DNA of 64,000 bases from JAJXWB01 sp046349085. Lineage in GTDB: Bacteria; Pseudomonadota; Alphaproteobacteria; Rhizobiales; Beijerinckiaceae. A model generated the notes under the pieces. It worked only from the letters and a program-made list of their open reading frames with translations, did no database searches and had not been told where the DNA came from. Shown one piece after another: positions 52,384-61,836 of this stretch. Where the stretch lies: positions 62,001 to 126,000 of the forward strand of contig JAXMDA010000008.1 of assembly GCA_046349085.1 (NCBI GenBank), read 5' to 3'. The translations under genes and the position numbers were made by a program. Each line of letters begins with the position of its first letter. Within the stretch, counting starts at the first letter, position 1.

Positions 52384-53988
52384 TTACTTCTGGAACATCG
52401 CCAGCATGCGGCGCGTCACGGCGAAGCCGCCGAACATGTTGATGGTGGTGAGCGTCAGCCCGACGAATGCGATGATCAGGATCCAGATGTCCGGCCGCCC
52501 GGGCGATTCCGGAGGCCAGATCTGCAGGAGCGCGCCGATCGCGATGATCGAGGAGATGGCGTTGGTGACGCTCATCAGCGGCGTGTGCAGCGCCGGCGTC
52601 ACGTTCCACACGACCATGTAGCCGACGAAGATCGCCAGCACGAAGACGGTGAAATGGCCGAGGAAGGCCGGCGGCGCATAGGCGCCGACGAGCAGGAACA
52701 GAACGGCTGCGACGCCGAAGGTGATCAGCAGGCTCTTGAGCGCCATCGGCTCGCTCGGCGCGCCGTGGCCGTGTCCGCCGCCGCTCTTCTTCGGCGCAGG
52801 CGCGGCCGCCGCGGGCGCAGCGGCTGCGGGCTTGGCGGCGGGCGGCGCCGGCAGTTTCAGCGGCGGGGCGGGCCAGGTGATCTCGCCGTCCTTGACGACG
52901 GTGAAGCCGCGAATGGCGTCGTCGTCCATGTTGACGACGATCTGGCCGTCCTTGGCCTTGCACAGTTCCTCGGTGAGGCGCAGCAGATTGGTCGCGTAGA
53001 GCGTCGAGGACTGCTTGGCGAGACGGCTGTGCAGGTCGGTGTAGCCGACGATGGTGACGCCGTGGCGCACGACGGCTTCGCCCGGCACGGTCAGTTCGCA
53101 ATTGCCGCCCTGTTCCGCCGCGAGATCGACGATCACGCTGCCGGGCTTCATCGACTTCACCATGTCGGCGGTGATCAGCTTCGGCGCCGGCTTGCCGGGG
53201 ATCAGAGCGGTGGTGATGATGATGTCGGAATCCAGCGCCTGCTTGGCGTACATCTCGCGCTGCGCGGCCTGGAAGCCCTCGCTCATCACCTTGGCGTAGC
53301 CGCCGCCGCCGCCGCCCTCCTCGTCATAGTCGACCTTGACGAATTCGGCGCCCATCGACTTGACCTGATCGGCCACTTCCGCGCGCGTGTCGTTGGCGCG
53401 CACGATCGCGCCGAGGCCGACCGCCGTGCCGATGGCCGCGAGGCCCGCGACGCCGGCGCCGGCGACGAAGACTTTTGCCGGCGGGATCTTGCCGGCGGCG
53501 GTGATCTGACCGGCGAAGTAACGGCCGAACGCGTTGGCGGCCTCGACGACGGCGCGATAGCCGGTGACGCCGGCCTGCGAGGTCAGCGCGTCCATTTTTT
53601 GGGCGCGCGACAGGAGGCGGGGAACCGCGTCCATCGCCAGAACCGTGACCTTCTTCGCCTTCAGCTTTTCCATCAGTTCCGGATTCTGCGCCGGCCAGAT
53701 GAAGGAGATCAGCGTCTGGCCTTCCTTCATCTGCGCGACTTCGCTGTCGGCAGGCAGGCGGACCTTGAAGACGATGTCGGCGTCCGACCAGACTTGCGCC
53801 GCCGTGTCGGCGATCTTCGCGCCGGCCGCCGTCAGGGCGTCGTCATAGATGTCGGCGGCGTCGCCTGCGCCCTTTTCCACGAGAACCGAGAAACCCAGGC
53901 CGACCAGTTTCTGGACGACCTCCGGCGCGATCGCCACGCGCTTCTCGCCGGGAAAAATCTCCTTGGGAATTCCAATGACCTGCGGCAT
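52384..53988 (-). CDS. pntA: NAD(P) transhydrogenase subunit alpha (single-chain PntA)
   Basis: PntA carries the NAD(H)-binding domain I and part of the membrane domain II. The 534-residue protein has an alanine-dehydrogenase-like domain (1-380; VIGIPKEIFPGEKRVA at the start, FVAGAGVAGLAAIGTA near 172), a Pro/Ala/Lys linker (about 385-415, with a GGGHGHG histidine-glycine patch) and three or four C-terminal membrane helices. Rhodospirillum-type enzymes split this chain in two; here it is fused as in E. coli. The ATG at 53988 with AAGGAG upstream is preferred to an ATG 21 codons earlier. Confidence 0.96.
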   Translation of the reverse strand: MPQVIGIPKEIFPGEKRVAIAPEVVQKLVGLGFSVLVEKGAGDAADIYDDALTAAGAKIADTAAQVWSDADIVFKVRLPADSEVAQMKEGQTLISFIWPAQNPELMEKLKAKKVTVLAMDAVPRLLSRAQKMDALTSQAGVTGYRAVVEAANAFGRYFAGQITAAGKIPPAKVFVAGAGVAGLAAIGTAVGLGAIVRANDTRAEVADQVKSMGAEFVKVDYDEEGGGGGGYAKVMSEGFQAAQREMYAKQALDSDIIITTALIPGKPAPKLITADMVKSMKPGSVIVDLAAEQGGNCELTVPGEAVVRHGVTIVGYTDLHSRLAKQSSTLYATNLLRLTEELCKAKDGQIVVNMDDDAIRGFTVVKDGEITWPAPPLKLPAPPAAKPAAAAPAAAAPAPKKSGGGHGHGAPSEPMALKSLLITFGVAAVLFLLVGAYAPPAFLGHFTVFVLAIFVGYMVVWNVTPALHTPLMSVTNAISSIIAIGALLQIWPPESPGRPDIWILIIAFVGLTLTTINMFGGFAVTRRMLAMFQK

Positions 53989-54522
53989 CGGCTCGATTCT
54001 CCTTGCTTTGGCTCGGGCGGCGACCGCTTCAGGACTTGCCGTTCTTTTCAAGCCAAGGGCTGGCTTCTTACATGAAATTCAGCGCCGCGCCATAGAGGGC
54101 CGCCGGAGTCCGGAAAATCCATCCCTTCGGCGCATCCGGGCGCCGCGCAGGATGGCGACGGGTCTATTCAGCGAAAAGGGAAGGCGGGGAGAACCGGACG
54201 GGCTGCGAGACCTGAGGCCCGTTCATGGCGACAGCAAAAGGCTGGTCCTCGCGGCCATGGTTCGAGACGCCACCCAAGTCGGGCCCGCAATTCAAGACTC
54301 CTCACCCTGAGGAGCCGCGAAGCGGCGTCTCGAAGGGTGGCCGGGACATGTAACCCTGGATCATGCTTCGAGACGCCTGCTGCGCAGGCTCCTCAGCATG
54401 AGGGGCGCGGGGTCGCAGCACGTTTCGAGTCAAACTCAAAGGAGGGCGCGCAACGGAGGCGGGCCTCGGCTTTGTCGGCAGTCTGAGCGAGCCCGAGGGC
54501 TCGCGGTCCATTCGACCCGATG
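53989..54522. other. Gene-free region between pntA and the TPR lipoprotein gene
   Basis: The region is 534 bases long, between the pntA start and the 3' end of the lipoprotein gene. It contains the family B repeat at 54299-54414 and, just before it, a solitary half-arm (about 54256-54279, GGTTCGAGACGCC). I see no credible coding sequence; the pntA promoter should lie in 53989-54100. Confidence 0.65.
54299..54414. repeat. Palindromic intergenic repeat, family B (copy 2)
   Basis: The left arm begins CTCCTCACCCTGAGGAGC and continues CGCGAAGCGGCGTCTCGAAG; the right arm is CTTCGAGACGCC ... GGCTCCTCAGCATGAGG. The architecture and motifs match 4938-5047. A nested hairpin GCCGCGAAGCGGC lies in the left arm. 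Confidence 0.8.
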
Positions 54523-55377
54523 TCAGACCTTGATCCGGCTCGCGCCGCCGCGGGCGACGGGATTGTTCGGGTCGATCACCAGCGCGCGCTGATAGGACTC
54601 GGCCGCCTTCGCGCGATTGCCCTGCTTTTCGTAGGCCATGCCGAGGCCGGCCCAGCCGTTGGCGTTCTTGTTGTCGACATTGAGCGAGGCGTTGAAGTCT
54701 TCGATCGCCTTGTCGTACTTGCCCTGCGCGACGAGGCTCTCGCCGCGCGCCTGATAGGGCGCGCCCGCGAAGGGATCGCGGTCGATGGCGTTGTCGAAAT
54801 CGGTGATGGCGCGCTGGTGCTCGCCGCGCTTCTGGTAGATCAGGCCTCTCGCGTGAAACGCCTGCGCGCCTTCGGGATTGAGGCGGATCGCCTGGTCGAG
54901 GTCGCTCATGGCCTCGTCGAGCTGGCCCTGCGCGCGCAGCAGATTGGCGCGACCGAGATAGGCCGAGGCGTGGCGCGGATTGACCTCGACGGCGCGGGTA
55001 AAGTCGTTCAGCGCGGCGTCATTGCGGCCGAGCTGGCGCTGCGCCAGCGCGCGGTTGGTGTAGGCGGCGGCGTTGTTCGGGTCGAGCTTGATTGCCTGCG
55101 AAAAGTCGGCGATGGCCTCGCCCATGCGGCCGTTGCGCGCGTAGGCGTTGCCGCGGGTAAGGTAGGCTTCGGCGCTGCCGGGGTTGCGGTTGATGACCTC
55201 GGTCAGCGAGGCGATGTTGGCGGAAGCCGCCGCCGGATCGTCGGGGGCGACTTCGGCGATCTGGGGCGCCGCGCCGCTAAGGCCGCCGCGCGCGGCGCCG
55301 ACGGTGTCGCAGCCGGCGAGCGCCGCGCCCAGGCCGAGGGCCGCCAGCGCGGCGAGACCGCCGCGCAGCCGTGTCAT
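54523..55377 (-). CDS. TPR-repeat lipoprotein
   Basis: From the ATG at 55377 the protein has 284 residues. The lipoprotein signal ends in LGAALAGC (acylated cysteine about residue 23). About six tetratricopeptide repeats follow (about 60-280), each of the form AYxxRGxxxxxxGxxxxAIxDFxxAIxLDP, for example GRMGEAIADFSQAI and GEHQRAITDFDNAI. NlpI-like envelope lipoproteins have this layout and act as scaffolds for peptidoglycan hydrolases or proteases; the partner is unknown. An ATG 16 codons upstream would spoil the lipoprotein signal. Confidence 0.88.
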   Translation of the reverse strand: MTRLRGGLAALAALGLGAALAGCDTVGAARGGLSGAAPQIAEVAPDDPAAASANIASLTEVINRNPGSAEAYLTRGNAYARNGRMGEAIADFSQAIKLDPNNAAAYTNRALAQRQLGRNDAALNDFTRAVEVNPRHASAYLGRANLLRAQGQLDEAMSDLDQAIRLNPEGAQAFHARGLIYQKRGEHQRAITDFDNAIDRDPFAGAPYQARGESLVAQGKYDKAIEDFNASLNVDNKNANGWAGLGMAYEKQGNRAKAAESYQRALVIDPNNPVARGGASRIKV

Positions 55378-55606
55378 TGTCCATAAAGAATTGGACGCCA
55401 GACGATTGCCAATTCGATAGACCATGCCGGTCCCTTCACGTGTCCTGCCGTTTCAGAGCGTCGCCCCTATCTGCCCGCATTCGGGCGACTTGCGGGACGA
55501 TGCGCGCAAAGTCGAAAAAAACGGTCAAGAAATCGTAAACTGATGCAAAAAAGACACGGCGGCCGAACGAGTCAGCCGCCGCGGCAAAACGAATGCGAAA
55601 GAAGAC

Positions 55607-55849
55607 TTAGCGGGCCGCGCCGAAAGCCGGCTTGGGCTTCGACGGCAGCAGGCCTTCACGCTGCATCTTCTTGCGGGCGAGCTTGCGGGCGCGGCGGACG
55701 GCTTCGGCCTTCTCGCGGGCGCGCTTCTCGGACGGCTTCTCGTAATGGCCGCGCAGCTTCATTTCACGGAAAATGCCTTCGCGCTGCATCTTCTTCTTGA
55801 GCGCCTTCAGCGCCTGGTCGACGTTGTTGTCGCGAACGAGAACTTGCAC
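55607..55849 (-). CDS. rpsU: 30S ribosomal protein S21 (GTG start)
   Basis: S21 is a small basic protein of the 30S subunit. The 80-residue product begins at a GTG with AGGAGG four bases upstream, giving MQVLVRDNNVDQALKALKKK, the standard start; an ATG 32 codons earlier is not family-like. KLRGHYEKPSEKRAREKAEA and a lysine/arginine-rich C-terminal extension (LARKKMQREGLLPSKPKP) are typical of alphaproteobacteria. Confidence 0.95.
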   Translation of the reverse strand: MQVLVRDNNVDQALKALKKKMQREGIFREMKLRGHYEKPSEKRAREKAEAVRRARKLARKKMQREGLLPSKPKPAFGAAR

Positions 55850-55995
55850 CGGACCTCCTGTGGCGGGCCGTTTCGGCCCAGTCGGGCGCGCGCCTTGCCG
55901 GCCTCTGCCCATGAATTTCGAAAACAGGGAACCGCCCGCGCCCAAGGGGCTAAGGCGATAGTGGCGTGGCGATTAACAGAATCCCGGGAGCTTGT

Positions 55996-57097
55996 CTATC
56001 GGGCGGGCTTTGAAATCACCCGCGTCACATGCCCCATCTTGCGGCCCGGCCGCGCCTCGGCCTTGCCGTAGAGATGCAGCGCGGCGCCCGGCTCGGCGGC
56101 GATCTTCTTCCACTGGTCGGCCTGGTCGCCGATCAGGTTGCGCATCTCGACCTCGCCCCGGATTCTTGGCGATCCCAGCGGCCAGCCGCAGATCGCGCGG
56201 ACATGCTGCTCGAATTGCGAGGTTTCCGCGCCCTCGATCGTCCAGTGGCCGGAATTGTGGACGCGCGGCGCGATCTCGTTGACGACCACCTTCTCGCGCC
56301 GCGCGCCGTCCGGGCCGATGCCGGCGACCAGGAACATCTCGACCGCGATCACGCCGACGTAATCGAGCGCATCGAGGATCCTGTGGCAGATGTCCATGGC
56401 TTCCGTGGCGGTTTCCGGCGCCATGCGGGCAGGCGCGCGGGTGACCGAGAGAATGTGGTTCTCGTGCTCGTTCTCGCAGACGTCGAAGGCGGCGAAGGCG
56501 CCGTCCAGCCCGCGCGCGCCGACGACCGAGACCTCGCGCTCGAAATTCACGAAGCCCTCGAGAATGCAGGGCGCGCCGCCGAGCGCCCGGAAGGCCGCGC
56601 CGACGTCGGAGCCTTCGCGCAGCATGATCTGGCCCTTGCCGTCATAGCCGAAGCGGCGCGTCTTGAGGATCGCCGGCCGGCCGATGCGCCCGATGTGGCG
56701 GATGAGCGCGCCGGCGTCGTCGACCGCCGCATAGGGGGCGGTCGGAATGCCGAGCGAGGCCAGGAAATCCTTCTCGACCAGCCGATCCTGCGTCTTTTCC
56801 AGCGCCAGAGGGCCGGGGCGGACCGGCTTGCGCGCGGCGAGATATGCGGCGACGGCGGCCGGCACGTTCTCGAATTCGTAAGTCACGACATCGACCGCGT
56901 CGGCGAAGCGCGCGAGCGCGGCCTCGTCCGTCCATTCGCCCGTGGTCACCGCGGCGGCGACATGGGCCGCCGGCTCGTCGGCATGGTGGGCGTAGATATG
57001 CGTCTTGATGCCGAGACGGGCGGCGGCGAGCGCGATCATGCGGCCGAGCTGGCCGCCGCCGAGCACGCCGATGGTCGAGCCCGGCGGAAGGGCGCCG

Positions 57098-57108
<11 letters not shown>
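55996..57108 (-). CDS. purK: 5-(carboxyamino)imidazole ribonucleotide synthase
   Basis: PurK uses ATP and bicarbonate to carboxylate AIR on its amino group in purine synthesis. The 370-residue ATP-grasp protein begins with IGVLGGGQLGRMIALAA (residues 9-25) and includes YEFENVP, the KTRRFGYDGKGQ ATP-binding loop near 150, EMFLVAG near 260, and NEIAPRVHNSGHWTIEGA near 277-294. It overlaps the end of purE by 11 bases, so translation is coupled and the two catalyse consecutive steps. Confidence 0.96.
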
Positions 57109-57598
<490 letters not shown>

Positions 57599-57683
57599 GG
57601 CAATCTCGATCTGTGCGGCGAAAAAGCGCGGATAAACGAAGCGCCTGAGGGGCGCAAGGGGCGGAGGCGGCCGCGTCGGCCGC

Positions 57684-57902
57684 TCAGGCGATGATGTCTG
57701 GCGTCAACTGGTCTTCGACGAAGGACAGCCGGTCGCGCAAGGCGAGCTTGCGCTTCTTGAGGCGCTGAACCTGGAGCTGGTCGCTTGCGCCGACAGCGCC
57801 CAGGGCCTCGATCGCCGCGTCGAGATCCCTGTGTTCCTGCTTCAGCCGCTCCAGTTCCGCTTCAAGCGTTGCGCGTTCGGCGTCGGTGATTTTCGGCGGC
57901 AT
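57684..57902 (-). CDS. DUF465/YdcH-family small coiled-coil protein (72 residues)
   Basis: The 72-residue acidic-basic protein is almost wholly helical: residues 9-30 (ERATLEAELERLKQEHRDLD) and 45-64 (LQVQRLKKRKLALRDRL) form an antiparallel hairpin typical of DUF465. The RLKKRKLALRDRL segment is the family mark. The start at 57902 gives the usual length; upstream in-frame codons run through the non-coding gap. Function unknown. A second member lies divergently 250 bases away. Confidence 0.85.
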   Translation of the reverse strand: MPPKITDAERATLEAELERLKQEHRDLDAAIEALGAVGASDQLQVQRLKKRKLALRDRLSFVEDQLTPDIIA

Positions 57903-58152
57903 GATGTCCGGGCGGTCGGCGCTTATCGATACAAAAATATGTCGCGCCCGTCGCGGCGAAGCAGCGAGCGATAGGCCGCCAGTATCGCCCCGGACCCGTC
58001 CGTCGGCAAGGGCGCCCCGACAGTTTGACGCGACGTTGCATTGCAAATTTATGGCCACGTTAAATTTGATCGGCGGCGCCTGCCGGAAGGGCTTGCGGCC
58101 TGTCAAAGCTGTGTCATGATTTCGCGTGTGCGATCTATCAAGGAGAGCCTGC

Positions 58153-58338
58153 ATGTCGATGCAAAGCCATCTCGCCGAACTCGAGCGGCGCCATAAGACG
58201 CTCGAGAGCGAAATCGAGAAGGAACTTCTTCATCCCGGAAGCGACGAGAACCACGTCCACGAATTGAAGAAGAAGAAGCTTCGACTGAAAGACGAAATCG
58301 CGAAATTGAAGTCCCAGGAGAGCGAGACCGTTCACTGA
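58153..58338 (+). CDS. DUF465/YdcH-family small coiled-coil protein (61 residues)
   Basis: This 61-residue protein has two helices (SHLAELERRHKTLESEIEK and VHELKKKKLRLKDEIAKL) with the DUF465 pattern LKKKKLxLKDEI. The ATG at 58153 has AAGGAG 7 bases upstream. A frame from 58126 would add nine residues without support. It is divergent from the other DUF465 gene and is followed by a strong terminator. Confidence 0.88.
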   Translation: MSMQSHLAELERRHKTLESEIEKELLHPGSDENHVHELKKKKLRLKDEIAKLKSQESETVH

Positions 58339-58368
58339 GACGTTTCCGAGGGTCCATCGCCCCCGAAC

Positions 58369-58406
58369 ATCCCCGGCCCCGCCTCGGCGCGGCCGGGGAT
58401 TTTTTT
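58369..58406 (+). terminator. Rho-independent terminator after the DUF465 gene
   Basis: A 10-bp stem ATCCCCGGCC / GGCCGGGGAT with a 12-base loop runs into TTTTTT, 30 bases after the stop codon and just before the convergent acyl-CoA synthetase gene ends. Confidence 0.92.
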
Positions 58407-58411
58407 GAGGT

Positions 58412-59935
58412 TCAGCCTTGCTCCGCCAGCCGCGCGCGGAGCTCCGTCTTCAGGACCTTGCCGTAATTGTTCTTGGGCAGCTCCTCGACGATGTAATAGG
58501 CCTTCGGCCGCTTGAAGCGCGCGATGCGGTCAAGGCAATGGGCGTCGAGCATGGCCGGTCCAAGCGCCGCGCCGGGCGCCGGCACGACGAAGGCGACCAG
58601 CTCCTCGCCCCAGTCCGCGTGCTTGCGGCCGACACAGGCGACTTCCTGAACCGCCGCATGCGTGAGCAGCGCCTCCTCCACCTCGCGCGGATAGATGTTC
58701 GAGCCGCCCGAGATGACCACGTCCTTGGAACGGTCGTGCAGGGTCAGGTAGCCGTCCGCGTCCATCGCGCCCATGTCGCCGGTCCACAGCCAGCCGTCCC
58801 GCAGCGTATCGGCCGAGGCCTGCGGGTTGCGCCAATAGCCGGCCATGACGGCGGGGCCTTGCGCCAGCACTTCGCCAATCTCGCCGGACGGCAGCTCCCG
58901 ACCCGAAGCGTCGGCGACCTTCACGCGCATGCAGCTTTGCGCAAGCCCGACCGAACCGAGCCTTTCGCGCCAGCGCGGATGGCTGCGATCGGCGATGGTC
59001 GCGCGCGAGAGCGCGGTAATGCACATCGGGCTTTCGCCCTGGCCGTAGATCTGGACGAAGCGCGGGCCCATGACGTTGACCGCCTCGACGATGTCGGCGA
59101 GATACATCGGCCCGCCGCCGTAGACGACGGTCTTGAGGCCGTCGCCATCGGCGCCGGCGACCTTCGCGCGCTCCACGAGACGGCGCACCATGGTCGGGGC
59201 GGCGAACATCGAGACATTGCGCAGGGTCTTCGCCAGATCGAGAATCTCCTGCGGCTCGAAGCCGCCGCTTTCCGGCACGACATGGCGCGCGCCACGCATT
59301 ACGTGCATGAAATTGTAGAGCCCCGCGCCATGCGATAGGGGCGCGGCGTAGAGCGCGGCGTCCTGCGGCGTCACCTCGTCGACATCGACGAAATAAGTGA
59401 GGGCGGTCGCCATGATGTTTCCGGCAGTAATCATTACGCCCTTGGGCCTGCCCGTCGTGCCCGACGTGTAGAACAGCCAGAGCATGTCGCCGGCCGCCAT
59501 CGGCGTCGGCTCGCCGAGCGGTTGCGTCTCCTTCATCGCCGCAAAATCGGGGCCGTCGATGCGGACCATCTCGGCGTCCGGCGGAAGCACGGCGCGGAGT
59601 TCATCGGCCAGATCGGACGAGACGATGACGAGCTTCGCCTGCGCGTTCTCCACGATCCACGCGCATTCGCGTGCGTGCAGCTTGGCGTTGATCGGCACGG
59701 CGGCCGCGCCCGTAAACCACACGCCGTACATGGCCTCGAGATATTCCACGCAATTGCCCGCAAACAGAGCGACGCGGTCGCCGGGCGCGACGCCGCGCGC
59801 ACGCAACGCGGCGCCGATTGACGCCGCCGAGCGCGCGAAAGCCGCATAGTCGGCGACGACGCGCGCGCCTGTCAGCAGCGCGGGCGCGTCGGGCGCGCGC
59901 CGGGCGGCGCGGACAAGCCATTCGGCGGGGTTCAT
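58412..59935 (-). CDS. AMP-dependent acyl-CoA synthetase (long-chain/aryl type)
   Basis: This 507-residue adenylate-forming enzyme has the P-loop LFYTSGTTGRPKGVM (about 154-168), YGQGESPMC near 294, WLWTGDMGAMDADGYL near 381, RSKDVVISGGSNIYPREVEEAL near 402-423 and the catalytic lysine in LPKNNYGKVLKTEL near 485-498. It makes an acyl-CoA from an acid of unknown type. It is 117 bases downstream of the second synthetase on the same strand; both are divergent from the ABC binding protein gene, which may import their substrates. Confidence 0.9.
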   Translation of the reverse strand: MNPAEWLVRAARRAPDAPALLTGARVVADYAAFARSAASIGAALRARGVAPGDRVALFAGNCVEYLEAMYGVWFTGAAAVPINAKLHARECAWIVENAQAKLVIVSSDLADELRAVLPPDAEMVRIDGPDFAAMKETQPLGEPTPMAAGDMLWLFYTSGTTGRPKGVMITAGNIMATALTYFVDVDEVTPQDAALYAAPLSHGAGLYNFMHVMRGARHVVPESGGFEPQEILDLAKTLRNVSMFAAPTMVRRLVERAKVAGADGDGLKTVVYGGGPMYLADIVEAVNVMGPRFVQIYGQGESPMCITALSRATIADRSHPRWRERLGSVGLAQSCMRVKVADASGRELPSGEIGEVLAQGPAVMAGYWRNPQASADTLRDGWLWTGDMGAMDADGYLTLHDRSKDVVISGGSNIYPREVEEALLTHAAVQEVACVGRKHADWGEELVAFVVPAPGAALGPAMLDAHCLDRIARFKRPKAYYIVEELPKNNYGKVLKTELRARLAEQG

Positions 59936-60051
59936 CGATATCGCTCCCTTCCAAGCCTGTCGCGTTCAAATGGAATCGTCATTGCAATGACGGCGGGTCG
60001 TCTGAAGGCAACAGGCTGATCGCGCTTCGCGGCGGCCGGGACGATAGCGCG

Positions 60052-61680
60052 TCACAGCGCCTTCGCGCGCTCGCGCAGCACGAATTTCTGGATCTTGCCG
60101 GTCGATGTCTTCGGCAATTCGGTGAAGACGACATTCTTCGGGCATTTGAAGCGCGCGAGCTTGGTCTTGCACCACTCGATCAACTCTTCCTCGGTCGCGC
60201 TGGCGCCGGGCTTGAGTTCGACGAAGGCGCAGGGCGTCTCGCCCCATTTGTCGTCGGGCCTGGCGACGACGGCGGCCTGCGCGACGGAAGGATGCTTGAA
60301 CAGCGCGTCCTCGACCTCGATGGAGGAGATGTTCTCGCCGCCCGAAATGATGATGTCCTTCGAGCGGTCCTTCAATTGGATATAGCCGTCAGGATATTTC
60401 ACGCCGAGGTCGCCGGAATGGAACCAGCCGCCGGCAAACGCCGCGTCGGTCGATTTCCTGTTCTTCAGATAGCCCTTCATCACCACGTTGCCGCGGAACA
60501 TCACTTCGCCCAGCGTCGCGCCGTCGGCGGGCACGGGCTGCATCGTATCGGGATCGAGCACGTCGAGGCTCTCGAGCGCGAGATAGCGCACGCCCTGACG
60601 CGCCTTCAGCGCCGCCTGCTCGTCGTCGGGCAGCGCGTCCCACTTGCCGTTCCATTCGTTGACGACGGCGGGTCCGTAGACCTCGGTCAGGCCGTAGACA
60701 TGGGTGACGGCGAAGCCCGCCGCCTTCATCGCGCCGAGCACGGCGGCCGGCGGCGGCGCGCCGGCGGTGATGAATTCGACCGTCTTCGACAGCGGTTTCC
60801 TTTCGGCGTCTGTCGCGGCCAGCATCGTGGACATGACGATGGGCGCGCCGCACATGTGCGTGACGCCATGCGTCGACATGAGTTCGTACATGGCGCTGGC
60901 GCGCACGGCGCGCAGGCAGACATGCGTTCCGGCGACCGCGCTCAGCGACCAGGGAAAGCACCAGCCGTTGCAGTGGAACATCGGCAGCGTCCAGAGATAG
61001 ACGGGGTGCCGGCCGAGATTGGCCGAAAGCACATTGCCGACGGCCAGAAGGTAGGCGCCGCGGTGGTGATAGACGACGCCCTTGGGGTCGCCGGTCGTGC
61101 CGGACGTGTAGTTGAGCGCGATCGCGTCCCATTCGTCGCCGGGCATGCGCCAGGCGTAGGCGGGATCGCCCGAGTCGATAAAGGCCTCGTATTCGAGGGC
61201 GCCGATGCGCTCCCCCGGGCCGTCGTATTCGGGGTCGTCGTAGTCGATGATGAAGGGCCTGGTCTTGGCGAGCTTCAGCGCCTCGGCCATGACCCTGGAG
61301 AATTCGCGGTCGACGATCAGGACCTTGGTTTCGGCATGGTCGAGCGTGAAGGCGACGATGGCGGCGTCGAGGCGCGTGTTGAGCGCATTCAGCACGCCTT
61401 GGCACATGGGCACGCCATAATGGCATTCGACCATGGCCGGCGTGTTGGCCATCATCACCGAGACGGTGTCGCCACGGCCGACGCCGTGCTTCGCGAGCGC
61501 GCTGGCGAGGCGGCGGGCGCGGGCGTAGAGGTCGCGGTAGGGCCGGCGCAGGCCGCCATGGATCACCGCGGTATGATCGGGAAAGACCGCGGCGGCGCGT
61601 TCGAGAAATTGCAGGGGGGTGAGGGGCTGATGATTGGCCGCGTTGCGGTCGAGATCGATGTCGTAGGCCGTCCTGTTCAT
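60052..61680 (-). CDS. AMP-dependent acyl-CoA synthetase (medium-chain/DmdB-AlkK type)
   Basis: This 542-residue enzyme has NYTSGTTGDPKGVVYHHRGAY as its ATP-binding region (residues 189-209 in part: TSGTTGDPKGV), HVYGLTEVYGP near 331, GWFHSGDLGVKYPDGYI near 428, RSKDIIISGGENISSIEVE near 447 and LPKTSTGKIQKFVLR near 523. The pattern is that of medium-chain acyl-CoA/methylmercaptopropionate-CoA ligases. It starts with the ATG at 61680, 156 bases from the divergent ABC binding protein gene, and precedes a second synthetase gene. Confidence 0.9.
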   Translation of the reverse strand: MNRTAYDIDLDRNAANHQPLTPLQFLERAAAVFPDHTAVIHGGLRRPYRDLYARARRLASALAKHGVGRGDTVSVMMANTPAMVECHYGVPMCQGVLNALNTRLDAAIVAFTLDHAETKVLIVDREFSRVMAEALKLAKTRPFIIDYDDPEYDGPGERIGALEYEAFIDSGDPAYAWRMPGDEWDAIALNYTSGTTGDPKGVVYHHRGAYLLAVGNVLSANLGRHPVYLWTLPMFHCNGWCFPWSLSAVAGTHVCLRAVRASAMYELMSTHGVTHMCGAPIVMSTMLAATDAERKPLSKTVEFITAGAPPPAAVLGAMKAAGFAVTHVYGLTEVYGPAVVNEWNGKWDALPDDEQAALKARQGVRYLALESLDVLDPDTMQPVPADGATLGEVMFRGNVVMKGYLKNRKSTDAAFAGGWFHSGDLGVKYPDGYIQLKDRSKDIIISGGENISSIEVEDALFKHPSVAQAAVVARPDDKWGETPCAFVELKPGASATEEELIEWCKTKLARFKCPKNVVFTELPKTSTGKIQKFVLRERAKAL

Positions 61681-61836
61681 TTCAGCTCCCCTGACGCTAT
61701 CGTTCCCTCAATAGCGCGAATTAAGCCTGTCGAAAATTCGGGCGCCGCCGGCCTTTGGCGGCCGGCCGGAGCGTTTGCCTTCCCACCCGCGATTGTGCAT
61801 CTTCGCCGTCCGGAAAAATACTTCGGGAGGGAAACG

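Noticed and set aside
59818..61836. Very long plus-strand reading frame that would extend the ABC binding protein gene by 673 codons
   Set aside because: It is antisense to two well-supported acyl-CoA synthetase genes; the binding protein has its own signal peptide, ribosome-binding site and ATG at 61837. Long antisense frames are common in GC-rich DNA.
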